From the NCBI GenBank assembly GCA_014155875.1, contig JACEFZ010025058.1:3145001-3209000 (forward strand): DNA of 64,000 bases. The letters run 5' to 3'. The stretch comes from Cepaea nemoralis (lineage: Eukaryota; Mollusca; Gastropoda; Stylommatophora; Helicidae). The notes under the pieces are model-generated. The model did no database searches. It saw only the letters and a program-made list of their open reading frames with translations, and was not told where the DNA came from. A program made the position numbers and the translations under genes. Below are positions 1 through 10,101 of the stretch, piece after piece (position 1 is the first letter of the stretch; each line of letters starts with the position of its first letter).

Positions 1-599
1 CATTTTGAGGGCCTTCGAACATAAATTCTCCTGATGATTAATGCAATGAAAATTTAGCATTGAAGTGTTACCGACTTTGGAGGCCTCATTTTCAATCAAT
101 TTTACTAAACCTTCGGGTTTCCCAACCATTGCAGGGGCACCATCCGTTGTTAAGCCCGATAAGTTGTTAAGTTGTAACAAAAAAGCAATTCAATGTCGAT
201 GTAACTGCTTCTAACAAATCTCGTAACTTAGTAGTGTCCTTAGGTGGATACAGAGCCGCTAATTCTTCTGTCTTTTTAAAATGGATGTCAACTATTATGC
301 TATTATCAGACAGACTGTTGGATCAACACCTTGTGCCACATTTATTGAAAGACAGAAGATCAAGTGGTTTAGCCATGTTGTTAGAATGCAACACCAGCAA
401 CTACCATCACTGGCCTTACATCAAAGATCATCTACGACGAGACCAAGAGGACGTCCAAGAAGAAAATGGAATGACGACATCAACGACATTGTACAGCCAC
501 ACGGAATGACAGTATCCAGTGCCGCCCACCGGGCGCTGGACTGCAAATTATTCCTCCCCACGACTTTTGACGGCAGAAGTGGAAGAAGAAGAAGAAGAA

Positions 600-641
<42 letters not shown>

Positions 642-1251
642 CAACACCCACGATAAAAATTGCCAGTTGGGCAGTATCTGCCATATCTGTGCTATCATCC
701 ACTGCTAGAGCATAAAATATAAACTCGGGTGCTCGACTTTTTAAATTATCTTCAATATATTTTCCAATGTCGTCCACACGCCTAGTAATAGCCTGACGAT
801 ACAGACTTATTTTTTTAGAAATCCTTCTTCTTTTCTGGACACAGAGTTTCAACGACGCTCTCCAAACATCCCTTAACCATTTCACATCTGAATATTGCTT
901 CGTTTTATTTTTGTTTTAATACCGCATAACTAGCTTTTACATAGCATGTTGACTCTGAACCCGCTCTAGCAATTATCCTTTGTTGTGCAGAAATGTTTTT
1001 TTATAGTAATTTACTTGGTCTTGTCGAAATTGCCGTTTGTACTTATAAAACTTATTTGCATGTTTAATCTCGCAGTGCCGTTTGATGTTATTCTATTTCA
1101 AGACAGAAACAGGTTCGTTGATTGTCAAACATATGAGCTTTGTTTTAATTTCCACGAAAACATAGTATATAGTCCACCTGTCTTGAATAATTCTTAATTC
1201 TTCTGTGATTCTTCTCTTCTTTGGTCCAACGTCTTTACTAGTTGATGCCAT
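1..1251 (-). pseudogene. Decayed hAT-superfamily transposase (BED-finger, GTF2IRD2/ZBED-like), 3' end off window
   Basis: Minus-strand relic of a cut-and-paste hAT transposase. The start ATG is at 1251-1249. A BED-finger N-terminus follows (MASTSKDVGPKKRR, then RWTIYYVF and IKRHCEIKHA with the His/Cys positions of the finger). Next come ISLYRQAITRRVDDIG and LAVDDSTDMADTAQL with the first catalytic Asp, and near the window start TTDGAPAMVGKPEGL and HCINHQENLCSKAL, all characteristic hAT blocks. The frame is mostly kept but carries in-frame stops (for example TAG after VSVLK and several TAA codons near 900-1000). A LINE tail interrupts it at 293-640. Relatives of this type are common in animals as transposons and as the domesticated ZBED/GTF2IRD2 genes. 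The many lesions mean this copy is dead. The C-terminal dimerisation region lies beyond base 1. Confidence 0.85.
293..640 (+). mobile_element. 5'-truncated LINE tail inserted in the hAT transposase
   Basis: The plus strand encodes a typical non-LTR retrotransposon C-terminus: KIKWFSHVVRM, then RPRGRPRRKWNDDI and a terminal basic run. It ends in a (GAA)n then (GAT)n microsatellite tail at about 583-640. Removing 293-640 rejoins the hAT frame (GVD to HFKKTEELAALYPP). The 5-bp tcaac at 288-292 is repeated at 641-645, which fits a short target-site duplication; gatgtcaac/gatgatcaac is a longer imperfect version. Only the last ~100 codons are present, so the piece is heavily 5'-truncated. Confidence 0.75.
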
Positions 1252-1340
1252 GGTTACGTAATACCTCAAATACACATAATGAATATTCACATAACAAAAA
1301 CCCACATCAAAATAATATTAGTAATCTATATTAATCATAC

Positions 1341-2395
1341 TATGGAATGTTATGCAGGAATTTGGAATACCAAGGAAGTTAATTAACATGACCAAACTAT
1401 GCATGGAAGATACTTATAATATAGTAACATATAAAGGCAGGAAATCAGACCCCTTCCAAATAACATCTGGCTTGAAACAGGGTGATGCACTATCGCCGCT
1501 ACTCTTCAATCTGGCTCTAGAGAAAGTTGTAAGGAAGGTAAAGGAGGAATGTGATATTGGAGGAACATCCAAGCTGCTTGGTTATGCAGATGATATAGAT
1601 ATTATAGGGCAAAGTGAACAAAAGACATTAGAAATATTGACTCACTTAAAGGAAAAAGCCCAACAGATGGGGCTGGTTATCAACCAAGATAAGACAGAAT
1701 ATATGGTAATTTCAAGAGACGGAATGGCTAAAAACTCTGGCCACATACAAATAGATAATATGACCATTAAAAGAACGGAAACATACAAATACCTGGGTAC
1801 AATCTTCAACTGCTCCAACATCATAAGGGAAGAAATACAAACTAGAATCAACTCTGGAAATAAGATATACTATGCACTACAACATCTACTAAAATCAAAG
1901 GCGCTATCTCGTAACACCAAAATCACAATATACAAAACACTGATCAGACCAGTTGTGCTGTATGGCTCTGAAACCTGGAGTACAACGAAAGGAGACGAAG
2001 CCTTGTTACAAACCTTTGAGAACAAAATTTTAAGACGCATCTTTGGACCCATTAGGGATACACAAAGTGGAGAGTGGAAAAGAAGAAGTAACAAAGACAT
2101 TTATGATTTGTTTAAGTCCCCGCTAATCACTGGTATCATGAAGGCTAATAGACTACAATGGCTGGGGCATATAGAAAGAATGGAAGATAATAGGGAAACA
2201 AAACTCGCTTACACTCAGGAAATAAATGACCGTAGACCCAGAGGTAGACCAAGAAGGCGGTGGAGAGATAATATACATACAGACCTACAAGCACTTGGAA
2301 TCAACGACTGGCAAGAGAAGGTCCACCAGAGAGACGAATGGAGACAGATTGTATTTGCAGCAAAGAACCTCAATGGCTCGGAACGCTGAAGAAGA
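1341..2395 (+). mobile_element. 5'-truncated LINE insertion with perfect 13-bp target-site duplication
   Basis: The block is flanked by the identical 13-mer atattaatcatac at 1328-1340 and 2396-2408. It contains the C-terminal half of a LINE reverse transcriptase and ends right after the stop codon with a short GAA-rich tail. This is target-primed reverse transcription with 5' truncation. It lies just upstream (in transposase sense) of the hAT relic and may have inserted in that element's 5' region. Confidence 0.88.
1352..2389 (+). CDS. LINE reverse transcriptase, C-terminal portion
   Basis: Uninterrupted 345-codon frame. RT palm motifs are visible: KQGDALSPLLFNLALE near residues 42-57 and the catalytic YADD at about 78-81 (GYADDIDIIGQ). 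Thumb-like sequence follows (KYLGTIFNCS; RPVVLYGSETW), and the C-terminus has the LQWLGHIERM and RPRGRPRRRW blocks usual in animal LINEs. The endonuclease and the first RT motifs are missing because of 5' truncation. The first Met is not a native start. No RNase H domain is seen. The clade cannot be fixed from the sequence alone. The intact frame suggests a fairly recent insertion. Confidence 0.9.
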   Translation: MQEFGIPRKLINMTKLCMEDTYNIVTYKGRKSDPFQITSGLKQGDALSPLLFNLALEKVVRKVKEECDIGGTSKLLGYADDIDIIGQSEQKTLEILTHLKEKAQQMGLVINQDKTEYMVISRDGMAKNSGHIQIDNMTIKRTETYKYLGTIFNCSNIIREEIQTRINSGNKIYYALQHLLKSKALSRNTKITIYKTLIRPVVLYGSETWSTTKGDEALLQTFENKILRRIFGPIRDTQSGEWKRRSNKDIYDLFKSPLITGIMKANRLQWLGHIERMEDNRETKLAYTQEINDRRPRGRPRRRWRDNIHTDLQALGINDWQEKVHQRDEWRQIVFAAKNLNGSER

Positions 2396-2408
2396 ATATT
2401 AATCATAC

Positions 2409-3640
2409 CTTTCTCGCTGATGTTCTCAGCCAATATCCAACCAATATTATTTCTTCCTTCAACAACATCCACTCAGAGAAATATTAGGAACAGAGAGTTT
2501 ATATCTAATACCACGAGGTCTTTTCACAAACTAAACCACCATAGTCTATGGTCCATAATATTCCCTTTACGAATGTTCATGTTCAAGTCACTGGAGTAGA
2601 ACTAGCCAGGTTAATAAGTTCCCAAGGTGCACTTATTCATTCTGCTAAATGTTCCGGATTTGGGAGTATCCAGTGCAACATTCCTCAAGCGGTGAAATAT
2701 ACCTGATAATAAATTTCCTCAGAAGTTATGAATATCCACAGGGCAGATTAACTTCAGTAGTTATAAATGGCCATAGTTCAGATAAAGTTCAAACGTTATA
2801 AATATCCACAGGGCTGGTAAACTTCAAGAGTTATAAATATCCAAAGGGCATATAAACTTCAGGAGTTATACACATCCATAGGGCAGATAAACTTCAAGAG
2901 TCATAAATATCCATAATGATACCAGTCAAGGATGGAAATTATCCATACATGATAAACGACGGGCAGTAATAAGTTTCAGGCGGTGAAAAATATCCACGAT
3001 GATGCCGTTCAGGTTTTCAAAATGTCCTCATAGATAAAGTTCAGGTTTTAAAAATGTCCAGGTGGAAACAATCCATGTTTTGTAAATGTCCATCTGGATA
3101 ACTGCCAGGTTTCGACAATGTTCATAACCCTTCTCCTGAATTTAACAACTAGCAATGAAGGGAGGACTCAGCCGGTGCATTTACTTGAGTAGTAGGTACA
3201 TTGGTGTTGGCCAGGCCATCCTCTTATATACATTGATCATTCACTCAATGGACTTCTGTAATGTTGAGATTGCCTTAAACTTGGAGTGCAAATAATATTA
3301 AGGAAATTCTGCTCTTACAGCAATATGAAGGCGAATCCTTTTCATCCTGTGCCGATGAATCAGCCACTCCACATGAGAGCTAGAGCATTTGTACTATGCT
3401 TCATGTTCAGCTAAGGCACAGTCCACCATCCTGGAGTCCAAAGAACCCCACTGTATGCAATACAGAAAATACAGCTAGAAAAGCATTTTTCAGACTCCTT
3501 ACAGTTCTCAATGTCACCCCTTAAAAACTTCTCATTTAAATCCACCCACTCGATTTCTTTTAATGTACCTACCATAGGCGCACTTTTAGCACGGAACATG
3601 ATAGCTTGATGGGGATTGTGTCTCGGAAAGGGCCGGACTG
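2409..3640. repeat. Non-coding stretch with degenerate ~35-bp tandem repeat (core 2723-3120)
   Basis: No credible gene. About 2723-3120 is a decayed tandem array whose unit resembles agttataaatatccac followed by agggcagataaacttcagg, with ten or so diverged copies; the last ones drift to aatgtccatctgg forms. The flanks at 2409-2722 and 3121-3640 show nothing recognisable. Confidence 0.6.
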
Positions 3641-3671
3641 GAGAAAGAGAGAGAGAGAGAGGGGGGGGGGG
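3641..3671. repeat. (GA)n / poly-G tract
   Basis: Short gagaga run followed by eleven G residues. The open frames on both strands here are low-complexity and not supported as genes. Confidence 0.8.
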
Positions 3672-3980
3672 CAGTAGTGTTGCCATCTCCCGTCTTCTTG
3701 TCACCCACAAGATGGTCACATGTGTTCTGTTCCTATGTCGTGTGGACACAGTTTCCAACTCCTGTCAACTTCAAACGTCCCGGCGGCTTAAGTGTTATGG
3801 TTAGAAAATTGGGCTTGGACTCGAATTAACATTGTGACCTCTGAATACACAGTTTAATAGAGAATACAAGTGTCGTTGATAGCCATAAAATATTGGCAAT
3901 ATGTCACAACGACTCATGATGTAATGTTCTTTTGGTAATATGTACAATCAAGTTAACATTTATGTTCATGTGACCTAGCT

Positions 3981-4047
3981 CCGCGAGCCGCAACATTACC
4001 CCCGGCGGGCCGCATGCGGCCTGCGGGCCTCGTGTTGGTCACCCCTG
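3981..4047. mobile_element. Solo hAT-type terminus (GC-rich inverted-repeat end)
   Basis: The block ends in ttggtcacccctg and contains the palindromic gggccgcatgcggcc core. Read on the minus strand it begins CAGGGGTGACCAAC and runs into GC-rich sequence, the usual form of terminal inverted repeats of animal hAT elements (compare cagggatgggcaaac at 49548). It could be the outer end of the hAT at 1-1251, 1.65 kb away after removing the LINE, or belong to another copy. No partner terminus is in the window to test this. Confidence 0.55.
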
Positions 4048-4374
4048 ACTTAGGATGTAAGACAATTTGGATCTGAGAAGCTTACATTCTGGCAGAGCTA
4101 GAACTAATTATATAACCGGGCGAGGGAGGATGTTGATGAACGCGTACACACGACCACGTTGTTCATGTGCCCACTAACGTGATGTACTCTAACGAAGACT
4201 TAGGACAAGGTAATTGAGTTTTCACTTCCCTTTTCTATTCCATCATCCGCCCTACAGACATTTACTGGCCCTGACATTGTTTTAAAAGCCCACGGAAAAA
4301 CAGTAGCCGAATAAAAGGATGATAGGGTGTCACTGGGTGCGTGTGTATGCAATTATGTAGACTCAAACAGGCAC

Positions 4375-4820
4375 TACCAACACAAACCCAACCACCTACC
4401 TAAAGACATACACATAGATTCACAAGCTCAACTACCTGCCTACAGACAGACACATGCGCATACATACACAAATCCATCCTAAGGACAGATGCATACGCAT
4501 ACATACAGAAACTCAAATATCTACCTACAGACACACAGGCAGATATACGTACACGCAGACGATTACTTATACACATACACACTCACTCACACAGCTGTTG
4601 TCTATCTGCCTGTCAGTCAGTCAACACGTCCGAATTAATATCTACTGAGTTATTTGTCTGTCTGAATATCTAATTATTTGTCTGTCTGAACATCTGTTTG
4701 TGTGTCTGATTACCTATCTGTCAGTCTGAATATCCATTGAATTGTTCTTCTGTCGGAATATCCATTATCTGTCTATATGATTACTGCATGTCTCTGGTGT
4801 TGTTTATACCTGAATATCTG
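4375..4820. repeat. Degenerate CA-rich and TGTCTG-type minisatellites
   Basis: Bases 4375-4560 repeat a loose unit like acctacctacagacac then atacatac. Bases 4600-4820 repeat a unit like tgtctgtctgaatatct. Open frames here reflect periodicity only. From 4821 to 5340 I see no feature. Confidence 0.6.
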
Positions 4821-5342
4821 TTTATTTCTCTGTCGGTCCATGAAAAGTCACCAATGGAAGAACGGAAGGCAAGGTTATTCTTGCTTCCATCGTTAGACCA
4901 CGTAGGAACACAGCCCCATAGTTGTCTCATCTTATACTTCGCTTGAAATTCTGGAAACAGGCATCTCTGACTCGTTAAGGCTATCGAATGATGTGTCTTG
5001 TTCTTCCTCCTTATCGTAAATAATTACATATAATAGTTATTATATATTATAGTGTGTGTTACTACTTTTCCTGAGCTCGTTTTGCAGGCTGTTAATGCCG
5101 GTATAATTCCTGACTGGTTCGGTTAACACAAAACAATGGCTGAAGCAATTCTCATTCATGCGGAGATTCTATGCCGCTTTCGGCAGTTTACAGAGAAATA
5201 ACACCACCGAGTTGTTGACAATCGATTACTGCGTAACAGGGAAACCCAGATCATTGTAATTGAAGGTACTCCAGCTAGATCTAGACAGCTGAACATGTCG
5301 GATTAAACCATAAACAGGTGGACGAGCAGAATAGAAAAGTAT

Positions 5343-5400
5343 GTGACACTAGAGTGTGAAGTAGACTGTTGAAAATAACTGACACTAGAGTGAGCGGCAA
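5343..5400. repeat. 38-bp minisatellite family, short array
   Basis: Two diverged copies of the unit containing aaataactgacactagagtg. The same unit forms longer arrays at 7278-7512 and 16366-16525. Confidence 0.65.
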
Positions 5401-5449
5401 AGTTTAATTGAGAAACCGACGTCTCAGCCCTGGGGACATTCCCATACGT

Positions 5450-6335
5450 GCCCTGTCTTCACCTGCACAAGCCAGCGAAGAGACCCAATACTAATGGCAC
5501 CAGGTGTAGTATGATGGTGTGTCCATCTGGCCTATCCTCGAAGTCCTGAGTGCCTGCCAGATCATTGCAGCACCATTCTCTTCAAACCGTGACGATCTAA
5601 CTGTTCTTCTGCACTATACACAGGATTCCCAAGGGCTCCGACCGCATCTGCCTTATCATGGACCAGTACCCCATAAAGTGGTGCAGACCCAGCCAACTTG
5701 CCCTCCTGATTAATTTACACCACACCAGCATGGCCTGGATAAAAAAAGCCAACAGATGCTCTTATTTTTATCGTTGAATTGAAGCCTGCCACTCTGCCTG
5801 AAGCATGCCGGTCTTCACCTTTGTGAGTCCGTTACAATCACGACATGCGTGTGTTGTTTGTCCTTCAGCAAAGCGGGACGTCGCAATGACTCCCTCCATC
5901 TCCATTTTCAGAATAGATGTTGTGCTTACATATGCCAGACTCTCCTGCACCAAACAATGTTTATTAACCTTTGCCACAAACCCTCAGGCACTTCTTTTAT
6001 CTCTAAGTACAGAACCATCCTTGTAGACTTGATTACATCGCCTGGTCGCGAATCGTCGTGGATTAATTGTTACATCTCCCATTCAGTGCAGCCTGCTGGC
6101 CAATTCCCGCATTCCCAATCCAATGTGATTATGACCCTGCACAGGTCTAACATTTCATCTGGCATTCTCACTAACGTCTCTTCTCTAAAAATGTTCCCAA
6201 GCACGCACACTTCTCTGATGTCTCTGCCTCAGCTATGATGTTTCTCTGAGAAACCTGTGTTTCTCAACTGTGTCTATGGCGTCTTGTAAGTGGGATTTCG
6301 TGTCTGCAGCCACTCGGACGTACGATTTAGCCTGC
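5450..6335 (-). pseudogene. Relic of an I-clade LINE: post-RT linker and RNase H domain
   Basis: Minus-strand fragments align in order with LINE H at 47.5-48.4 kb. They include LCRVIITLDWECGNW (LINE H: LCRVIITLSRDCREW), then SRPGDVI, then YKDGSV for the RNase H motif YTDGSV, then HCLVQESLAYVSTTS and KTGMLQAEWQASI, then FYPGHAGV. Several frameshifts and stops break it. RNase H degrades RNA in the RNA/DNA hybrid during retrotransposition. There is no endonuclease or RT here, so it is a fragment. Boundaries are approximate. Confidence 0.75.
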
Positions 6336-6674
6336 AGCACTTTGAGGCTGTCTTGTTCTTGTGATGATCTGTAATTAGGCGAATCATGATAGACTAGGCA
6401 ACTTTAAAGAAGGAAGTTTGCCGTTGCGTTCCTTTCTGGCAGTGATCAAATTGGCCGGGTACCGTAGCCATTGTCCCGTGAAATAGATCTTCTGCCTACA
6501 GTCGTGAAACATGAGAGCATAAAAAACAACTATCTGTCGGCTGCACTCAAATTTTTATCCACCACCTGCCTTCCGTGGCTTCTTGTGAACAACTTCCAAA
6601 AACGAATGCGAAATATCGACACAATCCGCATAAAAACACTAAACTCAGCGTCTCCTAAAGAATGAACGTTACGA

Positions 6675-7215
6675 CGTCTCCATTCTACCGGAAGTAATCT
6701 TTAGCAAGATGAAAAACACACTGACTAATAAAAAGATGTCAACTGAAACGAGAAAAAGAGTGTTGAGGTGCTACATATAGAGCCTGTATTTTTGTATTGA
6801 TGTGAAGCTTGGACAAGTCCTGGCTTGGAGCAGTCAAGCTGAAAAACATCTAATGGCTGTGAAAATGTGGTTTCTGAGAAGAATGCAAAGAATACCATGG
6901 ACAGACAGAAAAACCAAATACAAAGTATCACAAGAAACAAATAAAACTCGTAAATTGACTAGAGAAATTAGACGTAGAAAGTGACACATTTTTGGTCATG
7001 TTATGAGAAAAAATAAATTGGAGAACTTTGTGACAACTGACAAGATCGAGGGGAAGAGAACAATGGGAAGACAGAGACGTAAATACCGGGATGGCTTGAC
7101 CATGTAGCATGGTCGAGACAAGAACACTGAGCTGATCCACGACTATAGTGATAGAGTGAAATGGCGAATCATGACCGTCTACGATTATCGGCATGGCACA
7201 TGATAGATGGAAGGA
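6675..7215 (+). pseudogene. LINE C-terminal relic of the IPWT...GHVMR type
   Basis: Plus-strand frames give ILPEVIFSKMKNTL, TNKKMSTETRKRVLRCY, VKMWFLRRMQRIPWTDR, FGHVMRKNKLENFVTT and KIEGKRTMGRQRR, a well-known conserved tail of a group of animal LINEs. Stops occur after EIRRRK and elsewhere. The end matches the tails at 17640-18040 (minus) and 41395-41745 (plus), including the closing cggcatggcac. Confidence 0.7.
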
Positions 7216-7277
7216 TCTTGAGGCTGTCTGCAATCGTGCTTACGGCTAGGATGTATCAGATACCGACTATTGGCAGA

Positions 7278-7512
7278 GCGTGTTGGAAATAACTGACACA
7301 AGATTGAGAGACAGAAATTAATGCAAATAACTGACACTGGTGGGAGAAACTGGCAGTGTTAGAAATACCTGACATTAGAATGAGAGACTGACAGTGTTAT
7401 AAATAACTGACACTAGAGTAAGAGACTGACATTGTTAGAAATAACTAACACTAGAGTGAGATACTGAGAGTGTTAGAAATAAATGACACTAGAGTGGGAG
7501 ATTGCGAGTGTC
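7278..7512. repeat. 38-bp minisatellite array
   Basis: About six copies of a 38-bp unit (gtgttagaaataactgacac then tagagtgagagactgaca), moderately diverged. Confidence 0.8.
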
Positions 7513-7627
7513 TGACATGTTTTGTCCAGCCTCTGAAAATCCCAAAAATGTAGTAAAGATATAGAGGGAAAATACTCCAGTGTTAAACCGGGTCCACCTG
7601 TTGATTTTAATTTTAACATTAGTCCAC

Positions 7628-7658
7628 TCCCCCCACCCCCCCCCCCCCCCCCCACCCT
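7628..7658. repeat. Poly-C tract
   Basis: Near-pure C run of about 30 bases. The proline-rich and glycine-rich frames across it are artefacts. Confidence 0.85.
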
Positions 7659-7659
7659 T

Positions 7660-8776
7660 ACTCTATTTGATGAAATTTAAACGACTGGAGTTGTCAACAA
7701 CATCTAAATATAGCTTTGACATTCAACATCTGTCGATCTTGGGGCTAAGAAAAGGGGGACCACTGAGAGAGTTAATTCTCTTGCTTCAAATAGTTCCCCT
7801 TGGGTTTCTACAGGGCCTGAGCTGTCAAAGTTATTCCCCTTTTCATCACTGGAGATAACTGCATGTTACTTCTCCTGTGACGATACCCATGTAGGATTGT
7901 CAATAACATGCCTACGTAGGAGTGACGTCATGATCGCGGCAAAATTCTGATATTCTCGTTGGAACCGGCACAGTCAACTACCATTAACATAAAATATGAT
8001 AATGAGGAAGATTAGAAATTGCCGGGAGAAATTGTCTGTTCACGGGCAGTCTACAGAAATGCCCTGACCTAACCAGATGTGTGGGCCAGTTCGGCTGTTT
8101 TTAATTATGGTGGTGTTGCGTACTATAAATTCATGATGGAACATTCATGATGATTGTTGGTAAGTTGGAGACTAGAGTTAACTTAAAACTATTATATAGT
8201 AGCATTTTCTTTGTGACTAACTAAATAACATCCTCGAAGAATTAGGTGCATGTTCTTTTGACTTAGGAAGTGTCTATCTGGTCAGTTCATGCCCTAAACC
8301 TTTATAAGGAATGATAATTTTGTCTAATAGTTATTCAGTGTTCCTGTGCAGACGGTGATTGGGAACAGATCTACCTTGCTTTTTTCTAGAATATAACTCG
8401 TATACTTTTAGCTCGTACAATCTCTTTTTCTTTGTGTTCATAGGAGACTGTTTCTTAGTATGTATGTTCATGCGGAAAGAATCATTGATGAGTTAATTTA
8501 TAATATATGAATGTAATATGAGTTTGCCTATACCTTTAGATGGGAGAAGAGAATAAATGCAAAGACTGATAAAATGGTCACTCTTGCTGATAACCATCAG
8601 ATATTTTCGGCGCTAGAACCTTGAAAGAACGAGAATGATTCTCCTCCCTAAGGCAGGAGTGACAGACGACATAATATGTCGATATGAAGCGGAGGGACTG
8701 CAACGGATGTGAGGTGATAAGGCCGATGAGGCCAGGTCTGAGTGATTCACTCTCACTCTTGTTTTCTAATCACGTC

Positions 8777-8778
<2 letters not shown>
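7660..8778. other. No recognisable feature
   Basis: AT-moderate unique-looking sequence. No frame has domain-like content and no repeat family of this window is present. Confidence 0.5.

Positions 8779-8858
<80 letters not shown>
8779..8858. repeat. (TC)n microsatellite
   Basis: About 40 uninterrupted dinucleotides followed by a short (TTTC)n stretch. The poly-Ser/Leu frames over it are artefacts. From 8880 to 9565 nothing else is recognised. Confidence 0.95.
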
Positions 8859-8860
<2 letters not shown>

Positions 8861-9570
8861 TTTCTTTCTTTCTTTCTATCTTTTTCTTTGTTGTTGTCGT
8901 TTTGGGATTGTTTTCTTTACCCCCCTCCCCCCGTTACTATGGGTATGGTTATATTGATGGCACATATTTTCTGCACGGCACCGTGGTTTCTTCCTTGAGC
9001 TCACGTGGTCTTTTATTTATTTTTTTATTTTTTTGAATGAATGAGGATGGGACATTTTTATAAAATGAGGACGGGACTTTAAAAAAAATAAAATAAATGA
9101 TGACTTGCAATAGGAGGGTCATATTTTTCAGGGCAGGAAGAGAAGATGCTTATCCAGTGCAGGAAGAGGACTCACCCTTAACCATAACTAGCCTCTCCCT
9201 TGTCCGAATATCAACCCCAGCAGGTTAAACGCCACTGGACCTCCTTTATTGCCACTTCATGTTTTCTCCCATGCCATAACCTACAGATTATGTTTTTTCC
9301 CACCATCTGTGTTATTAGTTATGATCATTAACTCCCCTTGTGTGTAAAGGATGGACATTCGTAATCGCACGGAATTCGAAGATCACACGGACCCTCGGTG
9401 TACAAAGAGTGAGTGCGCTCCTCTCGAAGGTTGGGTAAACTTCGAGTGCTCTATTGACCTCTGTTAGGAAAAATCACTATTTACTTAATCTTTGCCCCTA
9501 GACAGTATTTTGAAGCAGTTCACATTTCCTATTAAGATTTGAGGATTCTTTTTATTATATCATCACCCAC

Positions 9571-10101
9571 TGTAACGTGTTTAGCCGGAACTAACCGGCG
9601 AGTTGATCGCCCTGGGTAGCAATGCTACAACATAAACAAGTTCACGGGGTTAAAAGGCATTCCCCGGGGAGGGCTGAAAAGAAGAGTATAAAGACAAGTG
9701 GAAAATATTGACGGGGACAGTTGAGTTTTGGGACCAGACAGTGCAGCTCTGCGGTCGGGAAAATTTGGATGGTAAAGGAGTTAGCGAGAGAACTCTGCCC
9801 TGTGTTTTTCAGTGATAGTAATTCTGGGGCTAAGTATTGGAGACTTAGTCCGGTTGCCAGCGGTGATAGTGTTTGGGGCTAAGTGTACGGAATCTGTGCA
9901 TATGCAATATATCTATATGTAATGATGAACGTTCCTGATGAATAATGTTGTATCCAGTTGTTCAAATTAAAGTATTATGTGCGCAGTCTGGTGTTTGGTA
10001 TTGATGCATCGTGGTTGGTCAGTCGTTCAACACAACATTCACACTGACATCCTCTAGACACAACCATAGCCACTCCTCTGTGTCAATCATACTTTGTGAC
10101 A
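9571..10101 (+). repeat. 5' LTR of LTR retrotransposon 1
   Basis: 531 bp, TG...CA ends. It carries ATTAAA near position 390 of the LTR as a possible poly(A) signal. Just downstream lies tatagagagtttatctggtg, where the primer-binding site should be; the candidate is tggtggcgacgtccggt, but I cannot assign the tRNA. Confidence 0.92.

Noticed and set aside
421..885. 154-codon minus frame with a poly-His stretch
   Set aside because: The N-terminal half is the hAT relic; the rest reads through the LINE tail's GAT/GAA microsatellite antisense, so it is not one protein.
3411..3804. 115-codon minus and 62-codon plus frames
   Set aside because: They overlap a GA/poly-G tract and show no recognisable domain.
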